A program made the position numbers and the translations under genes. A stretch of 18,852 nucleotides of DNA from Halieaceae bacterium (lineage in GTDB: Bacteria; Pseudomonadota; Gammaproteobacteria; Pseudomonadales; Halieaceae). Shown in pieces: positions 1-8,192 of this stretch (position 1 is the stretch's first letter; each line of letters starts with the position of its first letter). The notes under the pieces were generated by a model. The model saw nothing but the letters and a program-made list of their open reading frames with translations. It searched no databases and was not told where the DNA came from. The DNA is taken from positions 1-18,852 of the forward strand of contig DOVB01000139.1 in the NCBI GenBank assembly GCA_003520285.1, in the 5' to 3' direction.

Positions 1-315
1 CAGGTGTTAGCGGTTCCTGGCACGGTTAAGCCGCACACGACGTTTGAGGCTGAGGTTTATGTATTGGGTAAAGATGAAGGTGGTCGTCACACGCCATTCT
101 TTAAGGGTTACCGTCCTCAGTTTTATTTCCGGACTACGGACGTAACGGGTGCTTGTGAGTTGCCAGAGGGTGTTGAGATGGTGATGCCTGGTGACAACAT
201 TCAGATGACAGTGACTCTGATTGCACCGATTGCGATGGAAGATGGTCTGCGCTTTGCGATTCGTGAAGGTGGACGAACGGTTGGTGCGGGCGTCGTAGCA
301 AAAATCATCGCCTAA
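1..315 (+). CDS. tuf: Elongation factor Tu, C-terminal part (5' end outside window)
   Basis: This is the last 104 codons of EF-Tu, the GTPase that carries aminoacyl-tRNA to the ribosomal A site in the cytoplasm. Only the end of the protein is visible, covering most of beta-barrel domain III, with hallmark stretches such as [20 protein letters not shown] and the ending [13 protein letters not shown], nearly identical to E. coli EF-Tu. The reading frame enters at base 1 (Gln, Val), so the GTG at position 4 is an internal valine and not a start. The gene is presumably the tuf copy of an upstream str operon (rpsL-rpsG-fusA-tuf), which cannot be seen here. It is followed directly by an intrinsic terminator. 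Confidence 0.97.
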   Translation, partial: QVLAVPGTVKPHTTFEAEVYVLGKDEGGRHTPFFKGYRPQFYFRTTDVTGACELPEGVEMVMPGDNIQMTVTLIAPIAMEDGLRFAIREGGRTVGAGVVAKIIA

Positions 316-340
316 TCATCCGGTTCGGAGAGCTCTATCA

Positions 341-368
341 AAAGCCGCACGTGAGTGCGGTTTTTTTT
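341..368. terminator. Intrinsic terminator after tuf, probably bidirectional
   Basis: A 6-bp GC-rich stem (CCGCAC at 345-350, loop GTGA, GTGCGG at 355-360) is followed by eight T residues on the plus strand, which suits termination of tuf. Read on the minus strand, the same stem is followed by CTTTTG, so it may also stop the convergent TM2 gene. Stem and T-run are seen directly; activity is inferred. Confidence 0.85.
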
Positions 369-402
369 GTCCTTCAGTTAGGCGGGTCTTGCGAGAGCGC
401 CC

Positions 403-816
403 CTAACGAAGTCTTTGGACGTTTTCGAAGTCAATTTGCTCGTTCAGAGTAAATAGATCGTACAACACGCCTAGCAGAAAAAAACCGCCGGTGAATAAAT
501 ACAGCAGCCCGGTGATCACTTTTCCCATATAAAATCGATGGACACCAAAAATACCTAAAAACGTTAGCAGGATCCAAGCGACATTATAGTTAATGGGGCC
601 TTCTTGAAATCGCCAGTCCGCCTCGCGATCCATGCTCGGTATCAGGAATAGGTCAATAATCCAGCCAATAAAGAAGAGCCCGAGCGTGAAAAACCAAAGA
701 ACGCCCGTGAGTTGCTTGCCATAGTAAAACCGATGGGCACCCATAAACCCAAAAACCCACAGCAAATAGCCAATGACCACAGAGTGTGTGTTCGGTGAGT
801 GATGCGCATTGTTCAT
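403..816 (-). CDS. Tandem TM2-domain membrane protein
   Basis: The 137-residue protein has two copies of the TM2 domain, at about residues 14-60 and 78-124. Each copy carries the family signature, GAHRFYYGK at 26-34 and GVHRFYMGK at 91-99, a turn motif between two hydrophobic helices; four membrane segments are expected. Aligned from that motif over 35 positions, the copies share 18 identities, consistent with internal duplication. The start is the ATG whose complement lies at 814-816, because AGGAG sits 8-9 bases upstream; a longer in-frame reading to 918 would add 34 residues that look non-membrane and lack a good site. TM2 proteins have no settled biochemical role in bacteria. The gene lies on the opposite strand between tuf and the S10 operon, convergent with tuf and divergent from rpsJ. 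No convincing promoter for it was found. Confidence 0.85.
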   Translation of the reverse strand: MNNAHHSPNTHSVVIGYLLWVFGFMGAHRFYYGKQLTGVLWFFTLGLFFIGWIIDLFLIPSMDREADWRFQEGPINYNVAWILLTFLGIFGVHRFYMGKVITGLLYLFTGGFFLLGVLYDLFTLNEQIDFENVQRLR

Positions 817-963
817 AGAGAATCTCCTAGTAAGGCCTCTAGGTTGAGCAAAACAGCGCATGCTGGCAAGAGGTTTTCGTCCACCTGCACGCATAATGAG
901 ATCAATGGTTACCGGCATTGTTGGAAATTCACACTCTTTTTTAGGATTGGTTTGGAATCGTGC

Positions 964-992
964 TTGACACGCAGAGGGCGCGTCTCTAAAAT
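964..992 (+). promoter_or_regulatory. Sigma70-type promoter of the S10 operon
   Basis: A perfect -35 hexamer TTGACA (964-969), a 17-base spacer, and TAAAAT (987-992; one mismatch to TATAAT) face rpsJ. Transcription would begin near 999. The bases after the -10 (TCGCG) are GC-rich, as in promoters under stringent (ppGpp/DksA) control; that regulatory link is inference. The rest of the 241-base divergent region 817-1057 shows no gene. Confidence 0.8.
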
Positions 993-1010
993 TCGCGTTC
1001 CTTTTTCGGG

Positions 1011-1051
1011 GGTCTCAAAGCAGATTCTCGGTTATTTAGATTTTGGAGACT
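1011..1051 (+). promoter_or_regulatory. Candidate hairpin over the rpsJ ribosome binding site
   Basis: In the predicted leader (about 999-1057), GGTCTCAAAG at 1011-1020 can pair with TTTTGGAGACT at 1041-1051. This gives ten pairs (two G-U) with one bulged G at 1045 and a 20-base loop. The 3' arm contains GGAG (1045-1048), the rpsJ Shine-Dalgarno sequence, so the fold would hide the ribosome binding site. It was found by eye and needs folding and covariation tests. Confidence 0.4.
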
Positions 1052-1057
1052 AGTCAC

Positions 1058-1369
1058 GTGCAAAGCCAACGGATAAGAATACGCCTCAAGGCGTTTGATC
1101 ATCGTCTGATCGATACCTCTACCCAAGAAATTGTGGAAACTGCCCGTCGAACCGGCGCGCAAGTAAGAGGTCCAATCCCTTTGCCTACTCGAAAAGAGAA
1201 ATTTACGGTGTTGGTTTCGCCTCACGTAAATAAAGATGCACGTGACCAGTATGAGATTCGTACTCACAAACGGTTGCTCGATATTGTAGAGCCCACTGAA
1301 AAAACAGTGGATGCGCTTATGAAGCTCGATTTAGCAGCAGGTGTGGAAGTACAGATTAGTCTTGGTTAA
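1058..1369 (+). CDS. rpsJ: 30S ribosomal protein S10
   Basis: S10 is a protein of the 30S head and, as NusE, also takes part in transcription antitermination with NusB. The 103-residue product matches the E. coli length and carries the conserved [16 protein letters not shown] beginning, the [11 protein letters not shown] loop and the [12 protein letters not shown] end. The start is GTG 1058, with GGAG 9 bases upstream; an in-frame TTG at 1043 would add five residues but overlaps that site. It is the first gene of the long operon, set apart from tuf by the TM2 gene and given its own promoter. Translation may be modulated by the leader hairpin described separately. Confidence 0.98.
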   Translation: MQSQRIRIRLKAFDHRLIDTSTQEIVETARRTGAQVRGPIPLPTRKEKFTVLVSPHVNKDARDQYEIRTHKRLLDIVEPTEKTVDALMKLDLAAGVEVQISLG

Positions 1370-1390
1370 CGACAATTCGTAGCAAGACCT

Positions 1391-1436
1391 GCCCATCAGG
1401 CTCCAACTGATGGGCGTGTAACGTCCAGCGATGGGC
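1391..1436 (+). promoter_or_regulatory. rpsJ-rplC intergenic hairpin with alternative partner
   Basis: The 108-base spacer 1370-1477 holds an 8-bp perfect stem, GCCCATCA (1391-1398) with TGATGGGC (1408-1415) and a 9-base loop. It has no following T-run, so it is not an ordinary terminator. A second GATGGGC at 1430-1436 could compete for the same GCCCATC arm. A role in mRNA processing, attenuation or translational control is inference only. Confidence 0.5.
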
Positions 1437-1477
1437 GGCCATAGAGGGTGAGCCCCGTACACTAAGAGGTTAGAAAA

Positions 1478-2113
1478 ATGACTATTGGTTTAGTCGGCCG
1501 TAAGACCGGTATGACTCGTGTTTTTACCGAAGACGGCGTTTCAATTCCAGTAACCGTAGTGGAGATTACTCCAAACCGAGTTACTCAGATCAAAGAGCAT
1601 GATGCCGATGGCTATCGTGCTATTCAGGTTACTTCTGGAAGTCGCAAAGCGAGTCGTGTCAACAAGTCTGCCGCGGGACACTATTCCAAGGCTGGCGTCG
1701 AAGCTGGTACTGGTTTGTGGGAGTTCCGTCTTGAAGGTAGCGAGGAGACTTTTGAAGTCGGTACCGAGCTCACTGTAGAGCGCTTCGAGGCAGGCCAAAA
1801 GGTTGATGTGGCCGGTAAGTCGAAGGGTAAGGGATTTCAGGGTGGTGTTAAGCGCTGGAACTTCAAGATGCAAGATGCCACTCACGGTAACTCTCTGTCG
1901 CACAGGGCGCCTGGCTCAATCGGTCAGTGTCAAACGCCGGGCCGAGTTTTCAAAGGCAAGAAGATGGCGGGTCAGATGGGTAATGTCGCAGTGACAACCC
2001 AGGGCCTCACAGTCGTTCGTGTCGACGTTGAGCGAAACTTGTTATTAATTAAAGGTGCGGTTCCAGGTGCGCCGGGTGGTGACGTTATTGTACGTCCCAC
2101 GGTAAAGGCATAG
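1478..2113 (+). CDS. rplC: 50S ribosomal protein L3
   Basis: L3 is an early assembly protein of the large subunit, with a loop reaching toward the peptidyl transferase centre. The product has 211 residues (209 in E. coli) and keeps [17 protein letters not shown] at the N-terminus and the central loop with [16 protein letters not shown] and [11 protein letters not shown]152 in that loop corresponds to E. coli Gln150, the glutamine methylated by PrmB; the neighbouring residue is Cys here and Asn in E. coli. The ATG at 1478 has AGAGG 8 bases upstream. An unusually long spacer with hairpins separates it from rpsJ. Confidence 0.98.
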   Translation: MTIGLVGRKTGMTRVFTEDGVSIPVTVVEITPNRVTQIKEHDADGYRAIQVTSGSRKASRVNKSAAGHYSKAGVEAGTGLWEFRLEGSEETFEVGTELTVERFEAGQKVDVAGKSKGKGFQGGVKRWNFKMQDATHGNSLSHRAPGSIGQCQTPGRVFKGKKMAGQMGNVAVTTQGLTVVRVDVERNLLLIKGAVPGAPGGDVIVRPTVKA

Positions 2114-2129
2114 GTCAGGGGGTTCTAGC

Positions 2130-2747
2130 GTGGAATTAAGTGTATTGAAGCCCGGAAACGACACCTCAGGTACTCTCTCTGTATCTGACGCAGCGTTTGC
2201 GCGCGAGTACAACGAAGCCTTAGTGCATCAAGTTGTGACCGCTTACCTTGCGGGCGCACGTCAGGGTACCCGTGCTCAGAAGACGCGCTCTGAAGTCAGC
2301 GGTGGTGGCAAGAAGCCCTGGCGTCAAAAAGGTACCGGGCGTGCGCGTGCTGGTACCATCCGTTCGCCAATTTGGCGCTCTGGCGGCGTGACTTTTGCTG
2401 CCAAGCCGCAGGATCACAGTCAGAAGGTGAATCGCAAGATGTACCGTGCAGCGGTGCGCTCGATTCTGTCTGAGCTGGCGCGTCAAGAGCGCTTGGTTGT
2501 GGTTGAGTCGTTTGACGTCGAAATGCCCAAAACGAAGCTATTGGTGAAGCAGCTCGGTGATTTTGGTTTAGACAACGTTCTGATCGTATCAACTGAGGTG
2601 GGCGAGAACTTATACCTCGCGTCGCGCAATTTGCATGGTGTTGATGTGCGAGATGTTGAGAGCGTAGACCCAGTGAGTTTGATTGCTTACGAGAAAGTCG
2701 TTGTCACTGTCGATGCGATAAAGAAGCTTGAGGAGATGCTCGGATGA
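2130..2747 (+). CDS. rplD: 50S ribosomal protein L4
   Basis: L4 binds 23S rRNA and its long loop lines the peptide exit tunnel. The product has 205 residues (201 in E. coli), with NEALVHQVV and [12 protein letters not shown] early and the tunnel loop [13 protein letters not shown] intact. K67 matches E. coli Lys63, a macrolide-resistance position, and is the wild-type residue here. In enteric bacteria L4 is also the autogenous repressor of the S10 operon; whether it acts so here is unknown, since the leader is much shorter. The GTG start at 2130 has CAGGGGG before it. The stop overlaps the rplW start by four bases, suggesting translational coupling. Confidence 0.98.
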   Translation: MELSVLKPGNDTSGTLSVSDAAFAREYNEALVHQVVTAYLAGARQGTRAQKTRSEVSGGGKKPWRQKGTGRARAGTIRSPIWRSGGVTFAAKPQDHSQKVNRKMYRAAVRSILSELARQERLVVVESFDVEMPKTKLLVKQLGDFGLDNVLIVSTEVGENLYLASRNLHGVDVRDVESVDPVSLIAYEKVVVTVDAIKKLEEMLG

Positions 2748-3040
2748 ATCAGGAGCGATTATTTCAGGTGCTAAGAGCGCCGCACGCATCAGAAAAAGCA
2801 GCAGTGGTTGCCGACTTAAACAACCAGTACGTGTTTAAAGTATCTCTGGATGCGACGAAGTCTGAAGTGAAGACTGCGGTCGAGGCGCTGTTCAAGGTGA
2901 AGGTCGAGACAGTAACGACGCTGAGAGTCAAAGGCAAAATAAAGCGTAATCGGTTTGGGTACACCACGAAGCCAAGCTGGAAGAAAGCGTACGTTACTGT
3001 GGCGCAGGGTCAAGAAATTGATCTTGCCACGGTAGAATAA
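2744..3040 (+). CDS. rplW: 50S ribosomal protein L23
   Basis: L23 sits at the mouth of the exit tunnel and is the docking site for trigger factor and the signal recognition particle. The 98-residue product (100 in E. coli) has the expected [11 protein letters not shown]-terminus, the [21 protein letters not shown] core and the KKAYVT ending. Its ATG overlaps the rplD stop as ATGA (2744-2747), and the GGAG that serves it (2732-2735) lies inside the end of rplD. This geometry favours coupled, equal production of L4 and L23. Confidence 0.97.
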   Translation: MNQERLFQVLRAPHASEKAAVVADLNNQYVFKVSLDATKSEVKTAVEALFKVKVETVTTLRVKGKIKRNRFGYTTKPSWKKAYVTVAQGQEIDLATVE

Positions 3041-3051
3041 GGGGTAATCAG

Positions 3052-3879
3052 ATGGCAATTCTTAAGAGTAAGCCCACTTCCGCAGGTCGCCGACATGTTG
3101 TTCGCATTGTCGAGAAGGATCTGCATAAAGGTGCGCCATACAAGCCGCTTTTAGAGAGTCAGACCAAGAGCGGTGGCCGCAACAATAACGGCCGCATCAC
3201 CACGCGCCATGTGGGCGGTGGACACAAACAGCACTACCGCGTGATTGATTTCAAGCGCAACAAAGATAGTATGCCAGCGAAGGTCGAGCGGCTCGAGTAT
3301 GATCCTAACCGGACCGCACACATTGCTCTGATTTTGTACCCTGACGGAGAGCGTAGCTATATTTTGGCGCCTAAGGGCCTGAAAGCGGGTGATGTCATAC
3401 AGAACGGACCAGCTGCGCCTATTAAAGCCGGTAACTGCTTGCCCATTCGTAATATTCCTGTGGGTTCTGTCATCCACGCTATCGAGATGAAGCCTGGTAA
3501 GGGTGCGCAGTTAGCGCGTTCCGCTGGCGGATCTGTGCAGTTGGTAGCGCGTGAAGGGGCTTATGCAACAGTTCGCCTTCGCTCCGGCGAGATGCGCAAA
3601 GTATTGAGCGATTGTCGCGCCACCATTGGTGAAGTATCAAATTCTGAGCACAGTCTAAGAAAGCTGGGCAAAGCGGGCGCGAAGCGCTGGCGCGGTGTCC
3701 GTCCAACGGTTCGTGGTGTTGCTATGAACCCAGTGGATCACCCGCATGGTGGTGGTGAAGGCCGCACATCTGGTGGTCGTCATCCGGTGAGCCCATGGGG
3801 AACGCCAACCAAGGGTTATAAGACACGCTCAAACAAGCGTACTGACAAATTAATTGTTCGACGTCGCGATAAGAAGTAA
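3052..3879 (+). CDS. rplB: 50S ribosomal protein L2
   Basis: L2 is one of the most conserved ribosomal proteins, needed for subunit joining and for a working peptidyl transferase centre. The 275-residue product (273 in E. coli) has the [20 protein letters not shown] segment near residue 43 and the C-terminal [13 protein letters not shown]. His230 in that motif corresponds to the functionally important His229 of E. coli. The C-terminus ends in a basic tail. The ATG at 3052 follows an AGGGG site within the 11-base gap after rplW. Confidence 0.98.
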   Translation: MAILKSKPTSAGRRHVVRIVEKDLHKGAPYKPLLESQTKSGGRNNNGRITTRHVGGGHKQHYRVIDFKRNKDSMPAKVERLEYDPNRTAHIALILYPDGERSYILAPKGLKAGDVIQNGPAAPIKAGNCLPIRNIPVGSVIHAIEMKPGKGAQLARSAGGSVQLVAREGAYATVRLRSGEMRKVLSDCRATIGEVSNSEHSLRKLGKAGAKRWRGVRPTVRGVAMNPVDHPHGGGEGRTSGGRHPVSPWGTPTKGYKTRSNKRTDKLIVRRRDKK

Positions 3880-3911
3880 GCGGCTCGGCAGACTGGATAG
3901 AGGATAGCATT

Positions 3912-4187
3912 GTGCCCCGTTCATTAAAAAAAGGCCCCTTCATTGATCTGCATTTGCAGAAAAAAGTTGAGGCAGCAGTAGAAAGCAATGACCGTCGTCC
4001 GATTAAAACTTGGTCACGCCGGTCGATGGTCTCACCGGATATGGTGGGTTTGACTATCGCGGTACACAACGGCCGACAGCATGTCCCCGTGCTCATTAAT
4101 GAAGACATGGTAGGACACAAGCTGGGAGAGTTCGCGGCGACGCGAACCTTCAAAGGGCACATTGTAGACAAAAAGGCGAAGCGTTAA
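3912..4187 (+). CDS. rpsS: 30S ribosomal protein S19
   Basis: S19 forms a complex with S13 in the head of the small subunit near the A-site tRNA. The 91-residue product (92 in E. coli) begins [11 protein letters not shown] and carries the [14 protein letters not shown] and [13 protein letters not shown] segments expected of the family. The start is GTG 3912, with AGAGG at 3899-3903 and 8 bases of spacing. A 32-base gap separates it from rplB. Confidence 0.97.
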   Translation: MPRSLKKGPFIDLHLQKKVEAAVESNDRRPIKTWSRRSMVSPDMVGLTIAVHNGRQHVPVLINEDMVGHKLGEFAATRTFKGHIVDKKAKR

Positions 4188-4215
4188 GCGTCGCGTTGTA
4201 GAGAGGTTTTCGACC

Positions 4216-4554
4216 ATGGAAGTCGCAGCAAAATTACGAGGCGCCCGGATCTCGGCACAGAAAGCACGTTTGGTCGCTGATCAGGTGCGTGGCCTGCCGG
4301 TAGAAAAAGCGTTAGATGTATTAGCGTTTAGCCCCAAGAAGGCAGCGCATATTGTGAAGAAGGTGCTTGATTCCGCAATCGCTAACGCGGAGAACAATGA
4401 GGGTGCGGATGTGGACGAGTTGAAAGTGTCCACCATTTTTGTTGACGAAGGTGTGACAATGAAGCGCCTTCGCCCCCGTGCAAAAGGTCGAGCAGATCGG
4501 ATTTTAAAGCGAAGTTGTCACATTACTGTGAAAGTCGCCGACGGCGAAGGTTAG
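4216..4554 (+). CDS. rplV: 50S ribosomal protein L22
   Basis: L22 contacts several domains of 23S rRNA; its long beta-hairpin lines the nascent-peptide tunnel. The product has 112 residues (110 in E. coli). The hairpin tip at 82-96 ([15 protein letters not shown]) is intact, including Met82-Lys83-Arg84, the triplet whose loss gives erythromycin resistance in E. coli. The ATG at 4216 follows AGAGAGG. The gene is spaced 28 bases from rpsS and 10 bases from rpsC. Confidence 0.97.
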   Translation: MEVAAKLRGARISAQKARLVADQVRGLPVEKALDVLAFSPKKAAHIVKKVLDSAIANAENNEGADVDELKVSTIFVDEGVTMKRLRPRAKGRADRILKRSCHITVKVADGEG

Positions 4555-4564
4555 GAGAGGCCAT

Positions 4565-5239
4565 ATGGGTCAGAAAGTACACCCAACCGGTATACGGTTA
4601 GGCATTGTTAAGAGTCACAACTCTGTTTGGTATGCAGACTCAAAGAATTATGCACGTCAGTTAATTACTGATCTTGAGGTGCGTAAGTATCTAGAGAAGC
4701 TGCTCGACAGTGCTTCCGTTAGCCGTATTGTTATCGAGCGTCCAGCTCAAACAGCACGTATTACCATCTCGACTGCCCGTCCCGGTATCGTGATTGGGAA
4801 GAAGGGCGAGGATGTCGATAAACTTCGCAAAGATTTGACTGAGCGCATGGGTGTTCCGGTCAGTATCAATATCGAAGAAATTCGCAAGCCCGACTTGGAT
4901 GCGAAGCTGGTGGCGCAGAATGTTGCGCAGCAGCTCGAGCGTCGTGTGATGTTTCGACGAGCGATGAAGCGTGCGGTTCAGAATGCACAGCGTCAGGGCG
5001 CAGAGGGCGTCAAGATACAAGTAAGTGGTCGATTAGGTGGCGCAGAAATCGCGCGCTCCGAGTGGTATCGCGAAGGGCGGGTGCCATTGCATACACTGCG
5101 AGCAGATATCGACTATGCAACATATGAGGCATCCACAACGTACGGCATTATTGGCGTTAAGGTGTGGATTTTCAAAGGCGAGGTCATCGGTGGGCAGGGG
5201 TCCGCTCAAGATGGCGGTAAGAAACCAGCGGCTAATTAG
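4565..5239 (+). CDS. rpsC: 30S ribosomal protein S3
   Basis: S3 helps form the mRNA entry channel and contributes to mRNA unwinding by the ribosome. The 224-residue product (233 in E. coli) starts MGQKVHPTG. It has a KH domain with the GKKG loop at 78-81, followed by the conserved C-terminal region with [15 protein letters not shown] and the [13 protein letters not shown] strand. The C-terminal tail is somewhat shorter than in E. coli, which is common. AGGAGAGG precedes the ATG at 4565. Confidence 0.98.
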   Translation: MGQKVHPTGIRLGIVKSHNSVWYADSKNYARQLITDLEVRKYLEKLLDSASVSRIVIERPAQTARITISTARPGIVIGKKGEDVDKLRKDLTERMGVPVSINIEEIRKPDLDAKLVAQNVAQQLERRVMFRRAMKRAVQNAQRQGAEGVKIQVSGRLGGAEIARSEWYREGRVPLHTLRADIDYATYEASTTYGIIGVKVWIFKGEVIGGQGSAQDGGKKPAAN

Positions 5240-5250
5240 GGTTCGGACTT

Positions 5251-5664
5251 ATGTTACAGCCTAAGCGTACAAAGTTTAGAAAAATGCAGAAAGGACGCAA
5301 CCGCGGACTTGCTCTGCGCGGAAGCAAAGTGAGCTTCGGGGAATACGGCTTGAAAGCGATCGGACGTGGCAGGATTACTGCGCGTCAGATCGAGGCGGCT
5401 CGTCGTGCCATGACTCGTCACATCAAACGTGGCGGTAAGATTTGGATTCGAGTGTTCCCTGATAAGCCAATTACCGGCAAGCCCTTAGAGGTTCGTCAAG
5501 GTAAGGGTAAGGGTAACGTTGAGTACTGGGTAGCGCAGGTGCAGCCAGGAAAAGTACTTTACGAAGTGCAGGGAGTATCTGAGCAGTTGGCGCGTGAAGC
5601 GTTCACCTTGGCCTCAGCGAAAATCCCTGTTGCAACAAAATTTGTTAAGCGATCGGTGATGTAA
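5251..5664 (+). CDS. rplP: 50S ribosomal protein L16
   Basis: L16 lies near the A-site tRNA elbow and is important for late assembly of the large subunit. The 137-residue product (136 in E. coli) has [38 protein letters not shown] and [13 protein letters not shown] in order. Arg82 in the [10 protein letters not shown] segment corresponds to E. coli Arg81, which the oxygenase RoxA hydroxylates. Its stop overlaps the rpmC start by one base (TAATG at 5662-5666), implying translational coupling. Confidence 0.98.
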   Translation: MLQPKRTKFRKMQKGRNRGLALRGSKVSFGEYGLKAIGRGRITARQIEAARRAMTRHIKRGGKIWIRVFPDKPITGKPLEVRQGKGKGNVEYWVAQVQPGKVLYEVQGVSEQLAREAFTLASAKIPVATKFVKRSVM

Positions 5665-5858
5665 TGAAAGCGAGTGAGTTGCGGGACAAGACAGCGATTG
5701 AACTCAACGAGACTTTGTTGAGTTTGCGTGAAGAGCAGTTCAAGTTGCGAATGCAGAAAGCGACCGGCCAACTGGGGCAGACGCATTTATTGGTGAGTAA
5801 CCAGCGGGCGATTGCGCGTGTCAAAACGCTGCTCACTGAGAAAGGTGGGGAAGTCTAA
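5664..5858 (+). CDS. rpmC: 50S ribosomal protein L29
   Basis: L29 is a small helical protein beside L23 at the tunnel exit. The 64-residue product (63 in E. coli) has the typical two-helix form, [18 protein letters not shown] followed by [17 protein letters not shown] and an arginine-rich second helix with IARVKTLL. It is joined to its neighbours by one-base stop/start overlaps on both sides (rplP at 5664, rpsQ at 5858), so rplP, rpmC and rpsQ are likely translated as a coupled set. Confidence 0.97.
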   Translation: MKASELRDKTAIELNETLLSLREEQFKLRMQKATGQLGQTHLLVSNQRAIARVKTLLTEKGGEV

Positions 5859-6124
5859 TGGCTACTACAGAAAAACGTATTCGCACGGTGACCGGTAAAG
5901 TGGTCAGCGACAAAATGGACAAAACAATTACCGTATTGATTGAGCGTCGGGTGAAACACCCTGTGTACGGGAAGTACATCACTCGATCTTCAAAGCTTCA
6001 CGCGCATGATGAGACTAATCAGTGCTCGATAGGGGATACCGTGATTGTGCGTGAGAGTCGCCCTTTGTCAAAGTCCAAGACATGGACTTTAGATCAAGTG
6101 GTAGAAAAGGCTGCGGAACTGTAA
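5858..6124 (+). CDS. rpsQ: 30S ribosomal protein S17
   Basis: S17 is a primary 16S rRNA-binding protein with an OB fold. The 88-residue product (84 in E. coli) shows [28 protein letters not shown] and KLHAHDE, then the [14 protein letters not shown] segment. It is the last gene of the S10 set. A 40-base gap follows; in E. coli the spc promoter lies at this junction, but no convincing promoter was found here, so transcription may simply read through. Confidence 0.97.
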   Translation: MATTEKRIRTVTGKVVSDKMDKTITVLIERRVKHPVYGKYITRSSKLHAHDETNQCSIGDTVIVRESRPLSKSKTWTLDQVVEKAAEL

Positions 6125-6164
6125 GTCAGCGAGTTAGTGACCTTAGGGTCTTTCGGAGTAGAAG

Positions 6165-6533
6165 ATGATTCAAACTCAGTCATATTTAGACGTTGCTGAC
6201 AACAGTGGTGCACGTCGTGTGATGTGTATCAAGGTGTTGGGTGGCTCTAAGCGTCGATACGCGCGTGTTGGTGACCTCATTAAGGTCACCGTCAAAGAGG
6301 CGATTCCGCGCGGTAAAGTTAAGAAGGGTCAAGTCATGACTGCGGTCGTGGTTCGCACTCGCTCAGGTGTTCGCAGACCTGATGGATCGTTGATTAAGTT
6401 CGATGATAACGCAGCGGTTTTGCTGAACGCGCAACAGGCACCGATCGGGACTCGTATTTTTGGTCCAGTGACGCGTGAACTGCGTGGCGACAAATTTATG
6501 AAGATTATTTCGCTTGCACCAGAAGTGATCTAG
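6165..6533 (+). CDS. rplN: 50S ribosomal protein L14
   Basis: L14 sits at the subunit interface, forming intersubunit bridges, and is the target of the silencing factor RsfS. The 122-residue product (123 in E. coli) starts [17 protein letters not shown] and keeps [25 protein letters not shown] and the FGPVTRELR segment before the end. The ATG at 6165 has GGAG 6 bases upstream (6155-6158). It opens the spc gene set. Confidence 0.98.
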   Translation: MIQTQSYLDVADNSGARRVMCIKVLGGSKRRYARVGDLIKVTVKEAIPRGKVKKGQVMTAVVVRTRSGVRRPDGSLIKFDDNAAVLLNAQQAPIGTRIFGPVTRELRGDKFMKIISLAPEVI

Positions 6534-6561
6534 CGCTGGCTGCAGACGACGAGGAACAGTG

Positions 6562-6873
6562 ATGAAAATTAAGCGAGACGACGAAGTAATTGTGCTTGCC
6601 GGCAAAGATAAAGGTAAGCGAGGCAAGGTGCGGAAAGTGATAGGCACTGAGCGGCTTATTGTGACCGGTGTGAACCGAGTTAAAAAGCACACGAAGGCGA
6701 ATCCGCAGGCTGGCATTGCGGGCGGCATCATTGAGCAAGAGGCGTCGATTCACGTCTCTAATGTTGCGATTTACAACGCAAAGACAAATGAAGCGGATCG
6801 TGTGGGTTACAAAATTGAAGATGGCAAAAAGACACGAGTTTTCAAATCAACGGGCGAGTCGATTGACGCGTAG
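6562..6873 (+). CDS. rplX: 50S ribosomal protein L24
   Basis: L24 is one of the two initiators of large-subunit assembly. The 103-residue product (104 in E. coli) carries a KOW motif near its start ([20 protein letters not shown]) and the conserved [12 protein letters not shown] segment. The start is ATG 6562, because GAGG at 6551-6554 is 7 bases away; the adjacent GTG at 6559 would leave only 4 bases. The N-terminus lacks the two small residues seen after Met in E. coli. Confidence 0.97.
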   Translation: MKIKRDDEVIVLAGKDKGKRGKVRKVIGTERLIVTGVNRVKKHTKANPQAGIAGGIIEQEASIHVSNVAIYNAKTNEADRVGYKIEDGKKTRVFKSTGESIDA

Positions 6874-6901
6874 CCTGGGCTGCGGATTGAGGTTGGGATA
6901 A

Positions 6902-7441
6902 ATGACCACGTTAAAGAAAAAGTACCGAGAAGAAATCAGAGCCGCACTGAAGGAAGAGTTGGGCTTCGATAATATTATGCAGGTGCCACGTATTACTAAG
7001 ATCACTCTGAATATGGGTGTGGGTGAATCGGTGGGCGATAAGAAAGTGCTCGATAACGCCGTCGCTGACATGACCAAGATTGCGGGTCAGAAGCCTATTA
7101 TTACGAAGGCGCGACGATCGATCGCAGGATTTAAGATTCGTGATGGTTGGCCAATTGGTTGCAAGGTGACGTTGCGTTCGGATCGAATGTACGAATTTCT
7201 AGACCGGCTGATCAGTATCGCTATTCCGCGGATTCGTGACTTTCGCGGTATAACGCCCAAGTCTTTCGATGGTCGGGGTAATTTCGCGATGGGTGTGACT
7301 GAGCAGATTATTTTCCCTGAAATCAATTACGACGAAGTCGATAAGCTGCGTGGTATGGACATTACGATCACTACGACAGCACGAACTGATGACGAAGGCC
7401 GTGCGCTGCTTCGCGCATTTAACTTCCCGTTTAAAGGTTAA
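6902..7441 (+). CDS. rplE: 50S ribosomal protein L5
   Basis: L5 binds 5S rRNA together with L18 in the central protuberance and touches P-site tRNA. The 179-residue product equals the E. coli length and has [44 protein letters not shown] and [15 protein letters not shown] in order. In E. coli, S8 represses the spc operon by binding mRNA around the rplE start; I could not recognise that site in 6874-6920 by eye, so its presence here is open. The ATG follows GAGG with 9 bases of spacing. Confidence 0.98.
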   Translation: MTTLKKKYREEIRAALKEELGFDNIMQVPRITKITLNMGVGESVGDKKVLDNAVADMTKIAGQKPIITKARRSIAGFKIRDGWPIGCKVTLRSDRMYEFLDRLISIAIPRIRDFRGITPKSFDGRGNFAMGVTEQIIFPEINYDEVDKLRGMDITITTTARTDDEGRALLRAFNFPFKG

Positions 7442-7451
7442 GAGGTAGGAC

Positions 7452-7757
7452 ATGGCAAAGAAATCCATGATTGCGCGTGAAACCAAGCGTGCGAAAACTG
7501 TAGCAAAATTTGCGGCGCGGCGTGCGCAGCTCAAGGCAATCATAGCAGACGTCAATGCGTCGGATGATGCGCGTTGGGAAGCACAGATCGCGTTTCAGAA
7601 GCTACCAAGAAATGCGAGCCCAGTGCGTCAGCAGCGTCGCTGCCAGATTACTGGACGACCACACGGGGTGTACCGCAAGTTTGGACTTTGCCGTAACAAG
7701 CTGCGAGAAGCAGCGATGCGTGGCGATGTGCCTGGCTTAGTTAAATCAAGCTGGTAA
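7452..7757 (+). CDS. rpsN: 30S ribosomal protein S14 (zinc-free long form)
   Basis: S14 is a protein of the 30S head. At 101 residues it is the long form without a zinc ribbon: only two cysteines are present (64 and 80), whereas the short zinc-binding form has two CxxC pairs. The segment [20 protein letters not shown] and the ending PGLVKSSW are standard. AGAGG precedes the ATG at 7452. It lies between rplE and rpsH, as in E. coli. Confidence 0.98.
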   Translation: MAKKSMIARETKRAKTVAKFAARRAQLKAIIADVNASDDARWEAQIAFQKLPRNASPVRQQRRCQITGRPHGVYRKFGLCRNKLREAAMRGDVPGLVKSSW

Positions 7758-7773
7758 CGAGAGAGATTCCATT

Positions 7774-8169
7774 ATGAGTATGCAAGATCCATTAGCCGAT
7801 ATGTTGACGCGAATCAGAAATGCGCAGATGGCCGGCAAAAAGACCGTACAAATGCCTGCATCCAAGTTGAAAGCAGCAGTGGCTGCAGTGTTGTTAGACG
7901 AGGGTTATGTGGGTGGTGTCGACACGATTGAAGTCGACGGCAAGCGCAACCTAGTCGTGAGCCTGAAGTACTTTAACGGCAAGCCTGTGATTGCCGAGAT
8001 CGACCGCAAGAGTCGGCCTGGTCTCCGTCGTTACTCGTCTAGAGATGAGTTACCAAAAGTCCGTGGGGGTTTGGGCGTTGCTATTGTCTCGACCTCAAAG
8101 GGTGTTATGAGTGATCGTGCAGCACGCGCAGCTGGCGTGGGCGGCGAAGTCCTCTGCACCGTCTTTTAA
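7774..8169 (+). CDS. rpsH: 30S ribosomal protein S8
   Basis: S8 binds the central domain of 16S rRNA and is the known autogenous repressor of the spc operon in E. coli. The 131-residue product (130 in E. coli) begins [18 protein letters not shown] and ends with the rRNA-binding [20 protein letters not shown] segment. ATG 7774 is chosen over ATG 7780 because it reproduces the MSMQDP start of the family and has GAGAG upstream. Confidence 0.97.
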   Translation: MSMQDPLADMLTRIRNAQMAGKKTVQMPASKLKAAVAAVLLDEGYVGGVDTIEVDGKRNLVVSLKYFNGKPVIAEIDRKSRPGLRRYSSRDELPKVRGGLGVAIVSTSKGVMSDRAARAAGVGGEVLCTVF

Positions 8170-8192
8170 TTTGATATTGAAGAGTTGGTTCT

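Noticed and set aside
377..407. Inverted repeat GTTAGG/CCTAAC near the stop of the TM2 gene as a second terminator
   Set aside because: It overlaps the stop codon and has no T-run on the minus strand; the nearby stem at 345-360 is a better terminator.
986..1267. Minus-strand open frame across the S10 promoter and rpsJ
   Set aside because: It is the shadow of rpsJ and the promoter region, with no recognisable protein features or ribosome binding site.
6065..6093. Possible spc operon promoter (TTGTCA, 17 bases, TTTAGA) within the end of rpsQ
   Set aside because: The -10 matches only three of six consensus bases and lies in coding sequence; not enough to call a promoter, although E. coli has one at this junction.
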